Below are positions 26,196 through 34,289 of a stretch of 43,812 nucleotides of DNA, piece after piece. How positions within the stretch are numbered: the first letter of the stretch is position 1; the number at the start of each line of letters is the position of its first letter. Source of the DNA: Gemmatimonadota bacterium (GTDB taxonomy: Bacteria > Gemmatimonadota > Gemmatimonadetes > Longimicrobiales > Gaopeijiaceae); NCBI GenBank assembly GCA_021295835.1, contig JAGWBP010000012.1, positions 1-43,812 of the forward strand. Reading direction: 5' to 3'. The position numbers and the translations under genes were made by a program. The notes under the pieces are model-generated. The model was not told where the DNA came from, searched no databases, and saw only the letters and a program-made list of their open reading frames with translations.

Positions 26196-27161
26196 ATGTG
26201 GCTCTTCCACGACTCCAAGTACGGTTTCATCGAGCTCCGCCGCATCGCCTACGTCTGCTCCGGGGTCGTCCTGGCGCTCGGGGTCGGCGGGATGGCGATC
26301 AACCTGCTCCGCACCGGCAAGATGCTGAACGAGGGGGTCGACTTCACCGGGGGCGTCCTGGTGCAGGTCCGCTTCGCCGAGGCGACGAGCGACAGCGAGC
26401 TGCGGGCCGCGCTGGGGGGGGTGGACGCCCCGCCGATCACCCGCTTCGGCGGCGAGAACGAGTTCGTCGTGCGCGCCCCGATCGACGAGGATGTGGACAT
26501 CGACGAGGTGGCGGCCGGGATCGGCGCCCAGGTGGGAGCCGCCTTCGGAGACGACTCCTTCGAGATCGTGCGGCGCGAGGCGGTGGGTCCGAAGATCGGG
26601 GAGGAGCTCAGGGGGCAAGCGGCGATGGCGGTGCTCTTCTCCTTCGCTCTGACGCTACTCTACATCGCCATCCGCTTCGAGCTCCGCTTCGGCGTGGCGG
26701 CGATCATCGCCACCGCGCACGACATACTCATCACCATCGGGCTTCTCGCCCTCTTCCAGGTCGAGATCGCGCTCCCGACGGTGGCCGCCCTCCTCACCAT
26801 CCTAGGCTACTCGCTCAACGACACGATCGTCGTCTTCGACCGCATCCGCGAGAACCTGAATGCGCGGGGCGGAAGGCGAGAGGACCCCTACCGGCTGGTC
26901 AACCGCTCCATCAACGAGACGCTCCCCCGCACGGTGCTGACCTCGGGGACGACGCTGGCGGTGCTGCTCTCCCTGCTGGTACTTGGCGGCGCGGTGCTCC
27001 GCCCCTTCACGATGGTGCTTATCCTGGGCGTCCTGATCGGGACCTACTCGTCGATCTTCATCGCCTCGCCGGCGCTCCTCGAGATCCAAAGACGCTACGG
27101 GATCGCGGACCCCCGAGCGAAGGAGCGGAAGCGGGCCGAGCGGAGAGCTGCTGCGGTGTGA
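26196..27161 (+). CDS. secF: Protein translocase subunit SecF
   Basis: Partner of SecD, 321 aa (normal). It begins with the first membrane segment (about 14-38), followed by the family motif GVDFTGGVLVQVRF. The membrane block contains GYSLNDTIVVFDRIREN and INETLPRTVLTSGTTLAVLL. ATG start at 26196. The stop overlaps the GTG of tatD by 4 nt (GTGA), the first of six consecutive 4-nt overlaps running to birA. Confidence 0.95.
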   Translation: MWLFHDSKYGFIELRRIAYVCSGVVLALGVGGMAINLLRTGKMLNEGVDFTGGVLVQVRFAEATSDSELRAALGGVDAPPITRFGGENEFVVRAPIDEDVDIDEVAAGIGAQVGAAFGDDSFEIVRREAVGPKIGEELRGQAAMAVLFSFALTLLYIAIRFELRFGVAAIIATAHDILITIGLLALFQVEIALPTVAALLTILGYSLNDTIVVFDRIRENLNARGGRREDPYRLVNRSINETLPRTVLTSGTTLAVLLSLLVLGGAVLRPFTMVLILGVLIGTYSSIFIASPALLEIQRRYGIADPRAKERKRAERRAAAV

Positions 27162-27940
27162 GGCTTGCGGACTCGCACTGCCACCTAACCGACGGCTCCT
27201 TCCAGGACGACCTTTCGGAGGTACTCGGAAGGGCGCGCGAGGCGGGAGTTGGGCGGATCGTCACAATCTCCACCGACATCGACGACGCCGAGGCGGCCCG
27301 AAGGCTCGCCGAGGAGCACGGCGACGTCTGGTGCACGGCGGGCATCCATCCCCACGAGGCCGACCGGGCCGCGGCGGACTTCGCCGCCATCCGGGAGCTG
27401 GCGAGCCACCCCAGGTGCGTCGCGATAGGCGAGACCGGGCTCGACTACCGCTACGAGAACGCCCCTCGCGAGGCCCAGCGGCGGAGCTTCTCCCGCCACA
27501 TCGAGCTTGCCGCCCAGTTGGAGCTGCCCCTGGTCGTGCACTCGCGCTCCGCGGTCGACGACACCGAGGCCGTCGTGGGCGAGTGCGCGGGACGGGTCGT
27601 GGGGGTGCTCCACTGCTTCACCGGCCCTGCCGGGCTCCTCGAGGCCGCTCTGGAGGCCGGGTGGTTCGTCTCCTTCACCGGCATCGCCACCTTTCGGAGC
27701 TTTGACTCGGAGCTCGCTGCGGGTGTGCCGGCCGACCGCTACATGATCGAGACCGACGCCCCCTACCTCGCGCCGGTTCCCGCCCGAGGGCGCCGCAACG
27801 AGCCCTCGCTGCTTCGGCATGTAGCGGCGGCGCTCGCAGCGCATAGGGGCGAGTCGGCCGCAGATGTGGCGGCGGCCACCTGGACCAACACCGAGCGCTT
27901 CTACGACCTGGGTGGGGTGGGGGTCGCCCCGGCTTCGTGA
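27158..27940 (+). CDS. tatD: TatD family metal-dependent deoxyribonuclease
   Basis: TIM-barrel metal-dependent hydrolase of 260 aa with 3'-5' exonuclease activity in characterised members. Metal-site motifs are DSHCHL (about 5-10), the Glu in AIGETGLDYRYE, VVHSRSA, LHCFTG and the C-terminal ETDAPYLAP. The GTG at 27158 gives a family-like N-terminus and overlaps secF by 4 nt; a longer open frame runs back through secF in another phase but has no support. It overlaps mutL by 4 nt. Confidence 0.92.
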   Translation: MRLADSHCHLTDGSFQDDLSEVLGRAREAGVGRIVTISTDIDDAEAARRLAEEHGDVWCTAGIHPHEADRAAADFAAIRELASHPRCVAIGETGLDYRYENAPREAQRRSFSRHIELAAQLELPLVVHSRSAVDDTEAVVGECAGRVVGVLHCFTGPAGLLEAALEAGWFVSFTGIATFRSFDSELAAGVPADRYMIETDAPYLAPVPARGRRNEPSLLRHVAAALAAHRGESAADVAAATWTNTERFYDLGGVGVAPAS

Positions 27941-29697
27941 GCGACTCCGCCGCGGCCCGCCCGCGAATCCGGATCCTGCCTGACCATGTGGCGAACCAGA
28001 TCGCTGCCGGCGAGGTCGTCGAGTGCCCCGCGTCCGTGGTCAAGGAGCTCACCGAGAACTCGCTCGACGCCGGCGCGCGGGTGGTGAGGGTCTCCATCGC
28101 GCAGGGAGGGAAGGGGCGGATAAGGGTGGCGGACGACGGGTGCGGGATGATCCGCCAGGACCTGCTGTCGTCGGTCGATCGTCACGCTACGAGCAAGATT
28201 CGTCGCGCCGAGGACCTCCGAGAGCTGCACACGCTTGGCTTTCGCGGCGAGGCGCTGCCCTCCATCGCGGCCGTGTCGCGCATGGTCATCGAGACAGCCG
28301 CCGAGGGCGAGCCGACAGGAAGCCGCCTGCGGGTGATGGCCGGCCGAATCCAAGGGGTCGAGGACTTCGCGCGGCGCAGGGGAACCACCGTCGAGGTGTG
28401 CAACCTGTTCCTGAACACGCCGGTTCGCGCCCGCTTCCTACGGGCGACAGGTGTCGAGACCCGGGCCGTCTCCCAGGTGCTGCACGCGCTCGCGCTTGCC
28501 AACCTGAGGGTGCGCTTCGTCTTCGAGTCGAATGGCCGGGATGTCTTCGACCTGGCGGCCGACCGGCGGCTGGAGGCTCGCATCGGCGCGATCTGGCCCG
28601 ACGCCCAGGCAGCGTCGTTGGTGCCGCTTGCGTCCCGTCGCGGAGGGCTTGGGCTGACGGGGGCGGTGCAGCGGCCCGACCGTGCCCGACCGGGCTTTCG
28701 GCGCACACACCTCTTCGTGGGAGGACGCCCGATCCGCGATCCTCGGATCCTCGCGGCGGCGGACCGCGGCTACCGCACCACGATCCCGCAGGACGCCCGC
28801 CCCTGGCTCTTTCTCTTCCTATCCCTCCCACCCCAACTCGTCGACGTCAACGTTCACCCTGGCAAGGCGGAGGTGCGCTTCCGCGACTTGGCCGACATCG
28901 AGAAGTTCGTCGAGGAGTCGGTACGCGAGGCTCTCGAGGGGATCGAGTCGGCGGCCACCTGGGGCGACCCACCGCCGCTGCAGGTGGTGCGGGAGGCGCC
29001 GACCGGCGGACCGAGGGGGGAGGACGAGCCGGAGGGCGACCCGCAGATCCGCCTTCTCCACCCCGAGCGAGAGGCACCGGCCCCCGACGGCGCCTCCGAG
29101 GAGGTCTACCTGCCGCGAGCGCCCCGGCCCGCGCTCCTCCAGATTCACAACAGCTTCATACTCGCCGAGACGCGCGACGGCCTGATCATCCTCGACCAGC
29201 ACGCGGCGCACGAGCGCATCCTCTACGAGCGGATCGTCGAGAGCTTCGAGGATGCGGGGCAGGAGGGCCAGCGCCTCCTCTTCCCCTTCACCATCCGCCT
29301 CACCGAGGCCGAGCGGGAGCTTCTCGCAACGGTGGCCCAACCGCTCGCCAAGCTGGGCTTCGACCTCTCCCCCTTCGGGCTCGACGCCGTGCTCGTGCAG
29401 GCGGTGCCTAGCCCGCACCGGCACTTCGACGCCGAGACCTGCATCCGCGAGATGATCCGGGAGCTCCTGCACGGTTCCGACCTGATGAGAGCGGCCCGCA
29501 ACCAGCACGAGCGGGTCGCGATGTCCTTCGCTTGCAAGGCGGCGATCAAGGCTGGCCGGAAGCTGGCCCGCGAGGAGATGCACGAGCTCTTCGACCAGCT
29601 CTTCGCCACCCGGTTGCCGTACCACGACATTCACGGCCGCCCGACGGTGGTGCGCCTGGGGCTCTCGGAGCTGCAGAGGAAGTTCGGCCGCAGTTGA
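27937..29697 (+). CDS. mutL: DNA mismatch repair protein MutL
   Basis: Mismatch repair ATPase and nicking endonuclease, 586 aa. GHKL ATPase motifs are near the N-terminus: NQIAAGEVVECPASVVKELTENSLDAGA, DDGCGM, and LGFRGEALPSIAAVS. The C-terminal domain carries the endonuclease motif DQHAAHERILYE (from residue 420), so this is a nicking MutL rather than the E. coli type. The usual regulatory zinc signature CPHGRP is HDIHGRP here (about 563-569), and ACHG is ACKA (about 532). One metal-site Cys and one His are thus replaced. GTG start with a 4-nt overlap to tatD; no mutS is in the window. Confidence 0.95.
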   Translation: MSDSAAARPRIRILPDHVANQIAAGEVVECPASVVKELTENSLDAGARVVRVSIAQGGKGRIRVADDGCGMIRQDLLSSVDRHATSKIRRAEDLRELHTLGFRGEALPSIAAVSRMVIETAAEGEPTGSRLRVMAGRIQGVEDFARRRGTTVEVCNLFLNTPVRARFLRATGVETRAVSQVLHALALANLRVRFVFESNGRDVFDLAADRRLEARIGAIWPDAQAASLVPLASRRGGLGLTGAVQRPDRARPGFRRTHLFVGGRPIRDPRILAAADRGYRTTIPQDARPWLFLFLSLPPQLVDVNVHPGKAEVRFRDLADIEKFVEESVREALEGIESAATWGDPPPLQVVREAPTGGPRGEDEPEGDPQIRLLHPEREAPAPDGASEEVYLPRAPRPALLQIHNSFILAETRDGLIILDQHAAHERILYERIVESFEDAGQEGQRLLFPFTIRLTEAERELLATVAQPLAKLGFDLSPFGLDAVLVQAVPSPHRHFDAETCIREMIRELLHGSDLMRAARNQHERVAMSFACKAAIKAGRKLAREEMHELFDQLFATRLPYHDIHGRPTVVRLGLSELQRKFGRS

Positions 29698-30668
29698 TCC
29701 TCAAGGTCGATGCGACCCCGGCCTTCCTCGCCGTAGTGGGGTGCACCGCCGCCGGGAAGAGTGCGCTGGCGATGCGGGTTGCCCGCGAGCTCGATGGCGA
29801 GATCGTGGCGATGGACTCGCGCCAGCTCTACCTGGGCATGGACATCGGCACCGCCAAGGCCACGCCGGAGGAGCGGGTCCTCGTCCCGCACCACGGCCTG
29901 GACATCCGCGAGCCGGACGAGCGCTACGGCGCCGGAGAGTTCGCGAGAGACGCGAGGCGCTGGATCGCGGAAATCCGGGGCAGGGAGCGGGTGGCGATCC
30001 TCGTGGGCGGCACCGGTTTCTACCTGCGTGCGCTGACCGATCCGCCCTTTGCCGAGCCGCCGCTCGAAGAGGCCGGGCGAAGTGCGATCGAGGCCGCCCT
30101 GGCGGCCATGCCGGTCGCCGAGGTCAGGCGGTGGAGCCAGGCGCTCGACCCGGGGCGGGCCGGCCCGGGGAGCGACGACGGGGGGCGGCAGCGGATGACG
30201 CGGAGGATCACCGTCGCCCTGCTGACCGGCAGAGCTCTCTCCTGGTGGCACTCCCACCGGCCCAGCGACGGTCGGGGCCTCCTCGGTACCGTCTTCCTGG
30301 TGCGGGTGCCGCGCGAGCTCCTCGGCGGGAGGATCGAGCGGCGCGTCGATGCGATGATGCGGGCGGGTCTGCCTGGCGAGGTGGAGCGGCTCCTCCAGGC
30401 CGGATACCGCCCGGGCGACGCTGGGATGGACGCGGTGGGGTACCGGGAGGTGGCGTCCCACCTGGCGGGCGAGATCTCCCTCGACGAGGCGGTCGGGATG
30501 ATCGTGCGCGCCACCAGGCAGTACGCGAAGCGGCAGCGGACGTGGTTTCGCCACCAACTGGGCGGCGGAGCGATCGTCGTCGACGGGACCGCCCCGCTGG
30601 AGGAACAGGCCGAGTTGGTGGTCCGCCATTGGCGTATGGACATGGCGGCGGAGGCGATCACGACATGA
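29694..30668 (+). CDS. miaA: tRNA dimethylallyltransferase
   Basis: Transfers the dimethylallyl group to A37 of tRNAs reading UNN codons, 324 aa. P-loop GCTAAGKS is at residues 16-23. DSRQLYLGMDIGTAK (substrate-binding Asp and tRNA contacts), FYLRALTDPP and the late segment GYREVASHLAGEISLDEAV ... TRQYAKRQRTWFR are all family signatures. The start is a TTG at 29694 that overlaps the mutL stop by 4 nt; no ATG or GTG start fits. The mutL-miaA order is conserved in many bacteria. The stop overlaps bshA by 4 nt. Confidence 0.94.
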   Translation: MILKVDATPAFLAVVGCTAAGKSALAMRVARELDGEIVAMDSRQLYLGMDIGTAKATPEERVLVPHHGLDIREPDERYGAGEFARDARRWIAEIRGRERVAILVGGTGFYLRALTDPPFAEPPLEEAGRSAIEAALAAMPVAEVRRWSQALDPGRAGPGSDDGGRQRMTRRITVALLTGRALSWWHSHRPSDGRGLLGTVFLVRVPRELLGGRIERRVDAMMRAGLPGEVERLLQAGYRPGDAGMDAVGYREVASHLAGEISLDEAVGMIVRATRQYAKRQRTWFRHQLGGGAIVVDGTAPLEEQAELVVRHWRMDMAAEAITT

Positions 30669-31804
30669 AGATCGGGATTACCTGCTACCCCACCTACGGG
30701 GGGTCGGGCGCAGTCGCCACCGAGCTCGGGATTGGGCTGGCGGCCAGGGGGCACGAGGTGCACTTCATCTCCTACGCGCAGCCCTTTCGCCTCTCCGGCT
30801 TCCACGAGCGAGTCTACTTCCACGAGGTCGAGATGGAGCGCTATCCGCTCCTCGAACACCCTCACTACACGCTCGCGCTGGCGGCCGCGATCCACGACAC
30901 GGCGCTGCGCGAGTCGCTCGACCTGATTCACGTCCACTACGCGATCCCGCACGCCACCTCGGCCTGGGTCGCGCGCGAGATGCTCGAGGAGAACGGCGGG
31001 CTGCCGCTCGTCACCACCTTGCACGGCACCGACGTGACACTCGTGGGGCTCTACAGCTCGCTACACCCTATCACGCGCTTCTCGATAATGCGCTCGCAGG
31101 GGGTGACTGCGGTGTCGGAGTACCTCAAGGAAGTTACGGTCCGCGACTTCGGCGTGCCCGCCGAGAGCATCCGCGTGATTCCCAACTTCGTGGACACCGG
31201 GGTGTTCCGGCGCGACCGCACGCCCTGCCACCGCGAGGCCCTGGCCCCGGGCGGCGAGAGGATCGTCATGCACGTCTCGAACTTCCGACCCGTCAAGAGG
31301 GTGGCCGACGTGATCGAGGTCTTCGCGGGGATCCGCAGAAGCGTGCCAGCGCGGCTGGTGATGGCGGGCGACGGTCCCGATCGGCCCCGTGCGGCCGAGC
31401 TGGCGGGCTTGCTCGGCGTGGCGGACGACGTCGTCTTCCTCGGCAAGCACGCTGCGGTAGAGGAGCTGCTCTCCTGCGCCGACCTCTTTCTCCTGACGAG
31501 CGAGAGCGAGTCCTTCGGGCTGGCCGCGCTCGAGGCGATGGCGTGTGGGGTGCCGGTCGTGGGGTACCGGGCTGGTGGGTTGCCCGAAGTCGTGTCGCAC
31601 GGCGAGGTCGGCGTGCTGGTGCCGATCGGCGCCACCGGCGAGGCGACCGCTGCGGCTACGGAGCTGCTGGCCGACGCCGACCTTTGGGAGCGCCGGAGCG
31701 AGGCGGCCCGCGCGGTCGCTGTGGAGAGTTTCGCGGTCGAAAGGGTGCTGCCGCACTACGAGGCGTACTACATGGAGGTTCTAAGCGAGGGGAGTGCGGG
31801 GTGA
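30665..31804 (+). CDS. bshA: N-acetyl-alpha-D-glucosaminyl L-malate synthase BshA
   Basis: GT4-family glycosyltransferase for the first step of bacillithiol synthesis (UDP-GlcNAc + L-malate), 379 aa. The N-terminus MKIGITCYPTYGGSGAVATE, the segment HEVHFISYAQPFRL, HVHYAIPHATSAW and TTLHGTDVTLVG are diagnostic of BshA. The C-terminal donor site has ESFGLAALEAMACGVPVVG. ATG start overlapping miaA by 4 nt. bshB and bshC are not in the window, so completion of the pathway is inferred. Its presence implies that bacillithiol, rather than only glutathione, serves as a low-molecular-weight thiol. Confidence 0.93.
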   Translation: MKIGITCYPTYGGSGAVATELGIGLAARGHEVHFISYAQPFRLSGFHERVYFHEVEMERYPLLEHPHYTLALAAAIHDTALRESLDLIHVHYAIPHATSAWVAREMLEENGGLPLVTTLHGTDVTLVGLYSSLHPITRFSIMRSQGVTAVSEYLKEVTVRDFGVPAESIRVIPNFVDTGVFRRDRTPCHREALAPGGERIVMHVSNFRPVKRVADVIEVFAGIRRSVPARLVMAGDGPDRPRAAELAGLLGVADDVVFLGKHAAVEELLSCADLFLLTSESESFGLAALEAMACGVPVVGYRAGGLPEVVSHGEVGVLVPIGATGEATAAATELLADADLWERRSEAARAVAVESFAVERVLPHYEAYYMEVLSEGSAG

Positions 31805-32592
31805 CCTGGTACGAGGGCGTCCTCCTGGGGGTGGTTCAGGGCGCGACCGAATTCCTACCGGTCTCCTCGTCGGGGCATCTGGTGATGGGGCAGACGCTAC
31901 TGGGCGTCGAGGCGCCCGGGGTGGAGCTCGAGGTCGCCCTGCACCTGGCCACGCTCCTCTCGGTCCTGATCGCGTATCGGGGCCGGATCGCCGAGCTCGC
32001 CTTAGGGGCGGTGCACGGCGATCGCGCTCAACTCGGCTACCTGGGCCTCCTTGCGCTCGCCACCGTGCCGACGGCTGTCGTCGGGGTGGCGCTCAGAGAC
32101 CTCCTCTCGACGCTCTTCGAGCTTCCGGTCGTGACCGGGGCGGCGCTGCTCTGCACGGGGGCTGTACTCTGGACGGCGCGGGCCGCGCTCCGCCGCACTC
32201 CGGAGGCTCGCGTAGGGGTCGGTGCCGCGCTCCTGGTGGGTCTTGCGCAGGCGACTGCGATCGTGCCGGGCATTTCCCGGTCTGGGATGACCACCGTCGC
32301 GGCGCTCTGGAAGGGCATCTCACCCGGCGAGGCGGCCGCATTCTCCTTCCTCCTCTCGGTCCCGGCGGTGGCGGGTGCGGCGGCGCTCGAGTTGTCGGGG
32401 CCGCTTGGCGAGCTTGGCGGCGTGGCGCCGGGCGTGCTCCTGGGTGCGTCCGTGGCTGCGTGCGCCACCGGGGTGGCGGCGATCTCGGTCTTTCGAGCCA
32501 TGCTCGGCAGGAGGTCGCTCCATCGTTTTGCGCCCTACCTCTGGGTGGTGGGTGCCGCCTTCCTCTGGTCGCTCTCAGGTGACGCGGCGTGA
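31801..32592 (+). CDS. uppP: Undecaprenyl-diphosphatase
   Basis: Integral membrane phosphatase of the BacA/UppP family, 263 aa. It recycles undecaprenyl pyrophosphate for peptidoglycan synthesis. Both catalytic motifs are visible: GATEFLPVSSSGHL near the N-terminus, and PGISRSGMTT in the middle. About eight hydrophobic segments are seen. The GTG at 31801 overlaps bshA by 4 nt. The stop overlaps birA by 4 nt. Confidence 0.94.
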   Translation: MTWYEGVLLGVVQGATEFLPVSSSGHLVMGQTLLGVEAPGVELEVALHLATLLSVLIAYRGRIAELALGAVHGDRAQLGYLGLLALATVPTAVVGVALRDLLSTLFELPVVTGAALLCTGAVLWTARAALRRTPEARVGVGAALLVGLAQATAIVPGISRSGMTTVAALWKGISPGEAAAFSFLLSVPAVAGAAALELSGPLGELGGVAPGVLLGASVAACATGVAAISVFRAMLGRRSLHRFAPYLWVVGAAFLWSLSGDAA

Positions 32593-33401
32593 GCGCCGGT
32601 CGCACGGAGAGCTGGGAGGGGTTCGGCGAGGCCGAGTGGGCAGGGCGGCTAGGGGTCCTCCAGGTGGAGCTGCACCGGCGGATCGAGTCGACGAGCGACC
32701 GCGCGCGGGAGTTGGTCGGCTTCGGCGAGGCGACGCCCTTTGTGATCGTCGCCGAGAGGCAGAGCGCTGGGCGCGGGCGGCGCGGGCGCAGGTGGCTCTC
32801 GGATTCCCCCCGAGGCCTCTGGCTCACGGTGGCCATCGGGAGCGGCGGGGCGACGGCACCGACCGCCCCGCTCCGGGCGGGGCTGGCCGCAGCCAGAGGA
32901 ATCGAGGAGGCTGCCGGGCTGAGCAATGTTCAGGTCAGGTGGCCGAACGACCTAGTGATCGAGGGACGCAAGGTTGGGGGCGTCCTCTGCGAGAAGGTCG
33001 GCGCGGCGCTGCTGGTGGGCGTTGGCGTCAATCTCAACCACGCTCCCGGCGACCTTGCGGCCGTGGATCAACCCGCCACCTCGGTGCTCGCCGCGACGGG
33101 TCGAGAGACGCCCCGAGGGGATGCGCTGGCGGCGATCGTCCGCGAGCTGCTGGCCGGGTGGACGGACTCGCCATCGGTGCTGACATCCACCGAAATCGCA
33201 GAGCTCTCCACTCGCTCGGCGCTCGCCGGGCGTAGGTTGCGAGTCGATGGCGTGGTCGGCGAGCCTTCGGGGAGCGTGCGGTCGGTGCGCAACCTGTCGG
33301 CCAGGGCGCTGGCCATAGCGTCCGACGGCGCCCTCGAGGTCGTGGACGACCAGGGCGGGCGCTGGCGGGTGGTGGCCGGGTCGATCCGACCGGGAGGGTA
33401 G
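32589..33401 (+). CDS. birA: Biotin--[acetyl-CoA-carboxylase] ligase
   Basis: Group I biotin protein ligase, 270 aa, which activates biotin as biotinyl-AMP and attaches it to carboxylase carrier domains. The biotin/ATP loop is AGRGRRGRRW (around residues 60-70), with VRWPNDLVIEGRKVGGVLCE and GVGVNLNH following. The C-terminal SH3-like domain is present (GRRLRVDG ... WRVVAGSIRPGG). There is no N-terminal winged-helix domain, so it is not the transcriptional repressor form. GTG start overlapping uppP by 4 nt. coaX begins 21 bp after the stop. Confidence 0.92.
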   Translation: MSAGRTESWEGFGEAEWAGRLGVLQVELHRRIESTSDRARELVGFGEATPFVIVAERQSAGRGRRGRRWLSDSPRGLWLTVAIGSGGATAPTAPLRAGLAAARGIEEAAGLSNVQVRWPNDLVIEGRKVGGVLCEKVGAALLVGVGVNLNHAPGDLAAVDQPATSVLAATGRETPRGDALAAIVRELLAGWTDSPSVLTSTEIAELSTRSALAGRRLRVDGVVGEPSGSVRSVRNLSARALAIASDGALEVVDDQGGRWRVVAGSIRPGG

Positions 33402-33422
33402 AGAGGCGAGAGGAGGAGGCCG

Positions 33423-34202
33423 ATGGCCTGCCAGTTGGTAGCCGACGTGGGAAATACCGATACGGTCTTCGCGCTGGCGGAGCCGGATGGCAGGGAAGTC
33501 CACGTCCACTGGAGGATCAGGACCGCTGCGGAGCGCACTGCGGACGAGTTCGCGGTCATGCTGCGGAGGCTGCTGGCCGCGTGCGCCAACGAGCATGGCC
33601 CGGTCCGTAGGGCCGTGATCGGGTCGGTGGTCCCGGCGTGCGACGTCGCTCTTCGCCGCGCCCTGGGCGAGATCGCCGAAGGCCCGGTCCTCCAGCTGAC
33701 CGGCGAGGCCACGCTTCCGATCCGGATCGATGTGGAGACCCCGGGGGCGGTCGGCGCCGACCGAATCGCCAACGCACTCTCCGCATGGGACCGCTACCGG
33801 CGCGACATCATAGCCGTGGACCTGGGTACGGCGATCACCTTCGACTGCGTGACGGCCGGGGGCGTCTTCCTCGGCGGAGCAATTGCACCTGGCCTGAGGG
33901 CTGGAGCGGAGTGGCTGGCCGACCGGATCGCGAAGCTCCCCCGCGTGGATCTGGTGCCGCCTTCCGAGGTGATCGGGCGTAGCACCGAGGCGTGCCTCAG
34001 GAGCGGCGTCTTCCACTCCGCCATCGGGGGCGTGGAGGCGATCCTGGAGCGGATTCGGGGGGAGTGGGAGTCGGCCGAGCCCCTCGTGGTGGCGACGGGT
34101 GGGTTCTCTTCCACCGTGGGGCCGCTGCTCGCGCGGGTGGACCGGGTGGAGCCGCTCCTCACCCTCGAGGGACTCGCGATTGCGGGGCGGTATCTGGACT
34201 GA
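33423..34202 (+). CDS. coaX: Type III pantothenate kinase
   Basis: First enzyme of CoA biosynthesis, 259 aa, of the ASKHA fold. Phosphate-1 loop DVGNTDTVFAL is at residues 8-18. The pantothenate-site segment PGAVGADRIANALSAW and the second phosphate motif AVDLGTAITFD are intact, and the tail motif VVATGGFSS ... LTLEGLAIAGRYL is present. The ATG at 33423 has a strong purine-rich ribosome site (GAGGAGGAGG). The birA-coaX pairing is common. It ends the long plus-strand run begun at secD. Confidence 0.94.
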   Translation: MACQLVADVGNTDTVFALAEPDGREVHVHWRIRTAAERTADEFAVMLRRLLAACANEHGPVRRAVIGSVVPACDVALRRALGEIAEGPVLQLTGEATLPIRIDVETPGAVGADRIANALSAWDRYRRDIIAVDLGTAITFDCVTAGGVFLGGAIAPGLRAGAEWLADRIAKLPRVDLVPPSEVIGRSTEACLRSGVFHSAIGGVEAILERIRGEWESAEPLVVATGGFSSTVGPLLARVDRVEPLLTLEGLAIAGRYLD

Positions 34203-34289
34203 CGGCGGCAGCCCGTGGACAAACCTCCCACGGCAATACCGGGAGGGGTCGGCCCTTCCATAGATTCTAGGCAACCGTCAGGTTAACCC

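Noticed and set aside
26198..27157. Open frame extending tatD about 320 codons upstream
   Set aside because: The extension reads through secF in the wrong phase and is Arg-rich; TatD homology begins exactly at the GTG at 27158.
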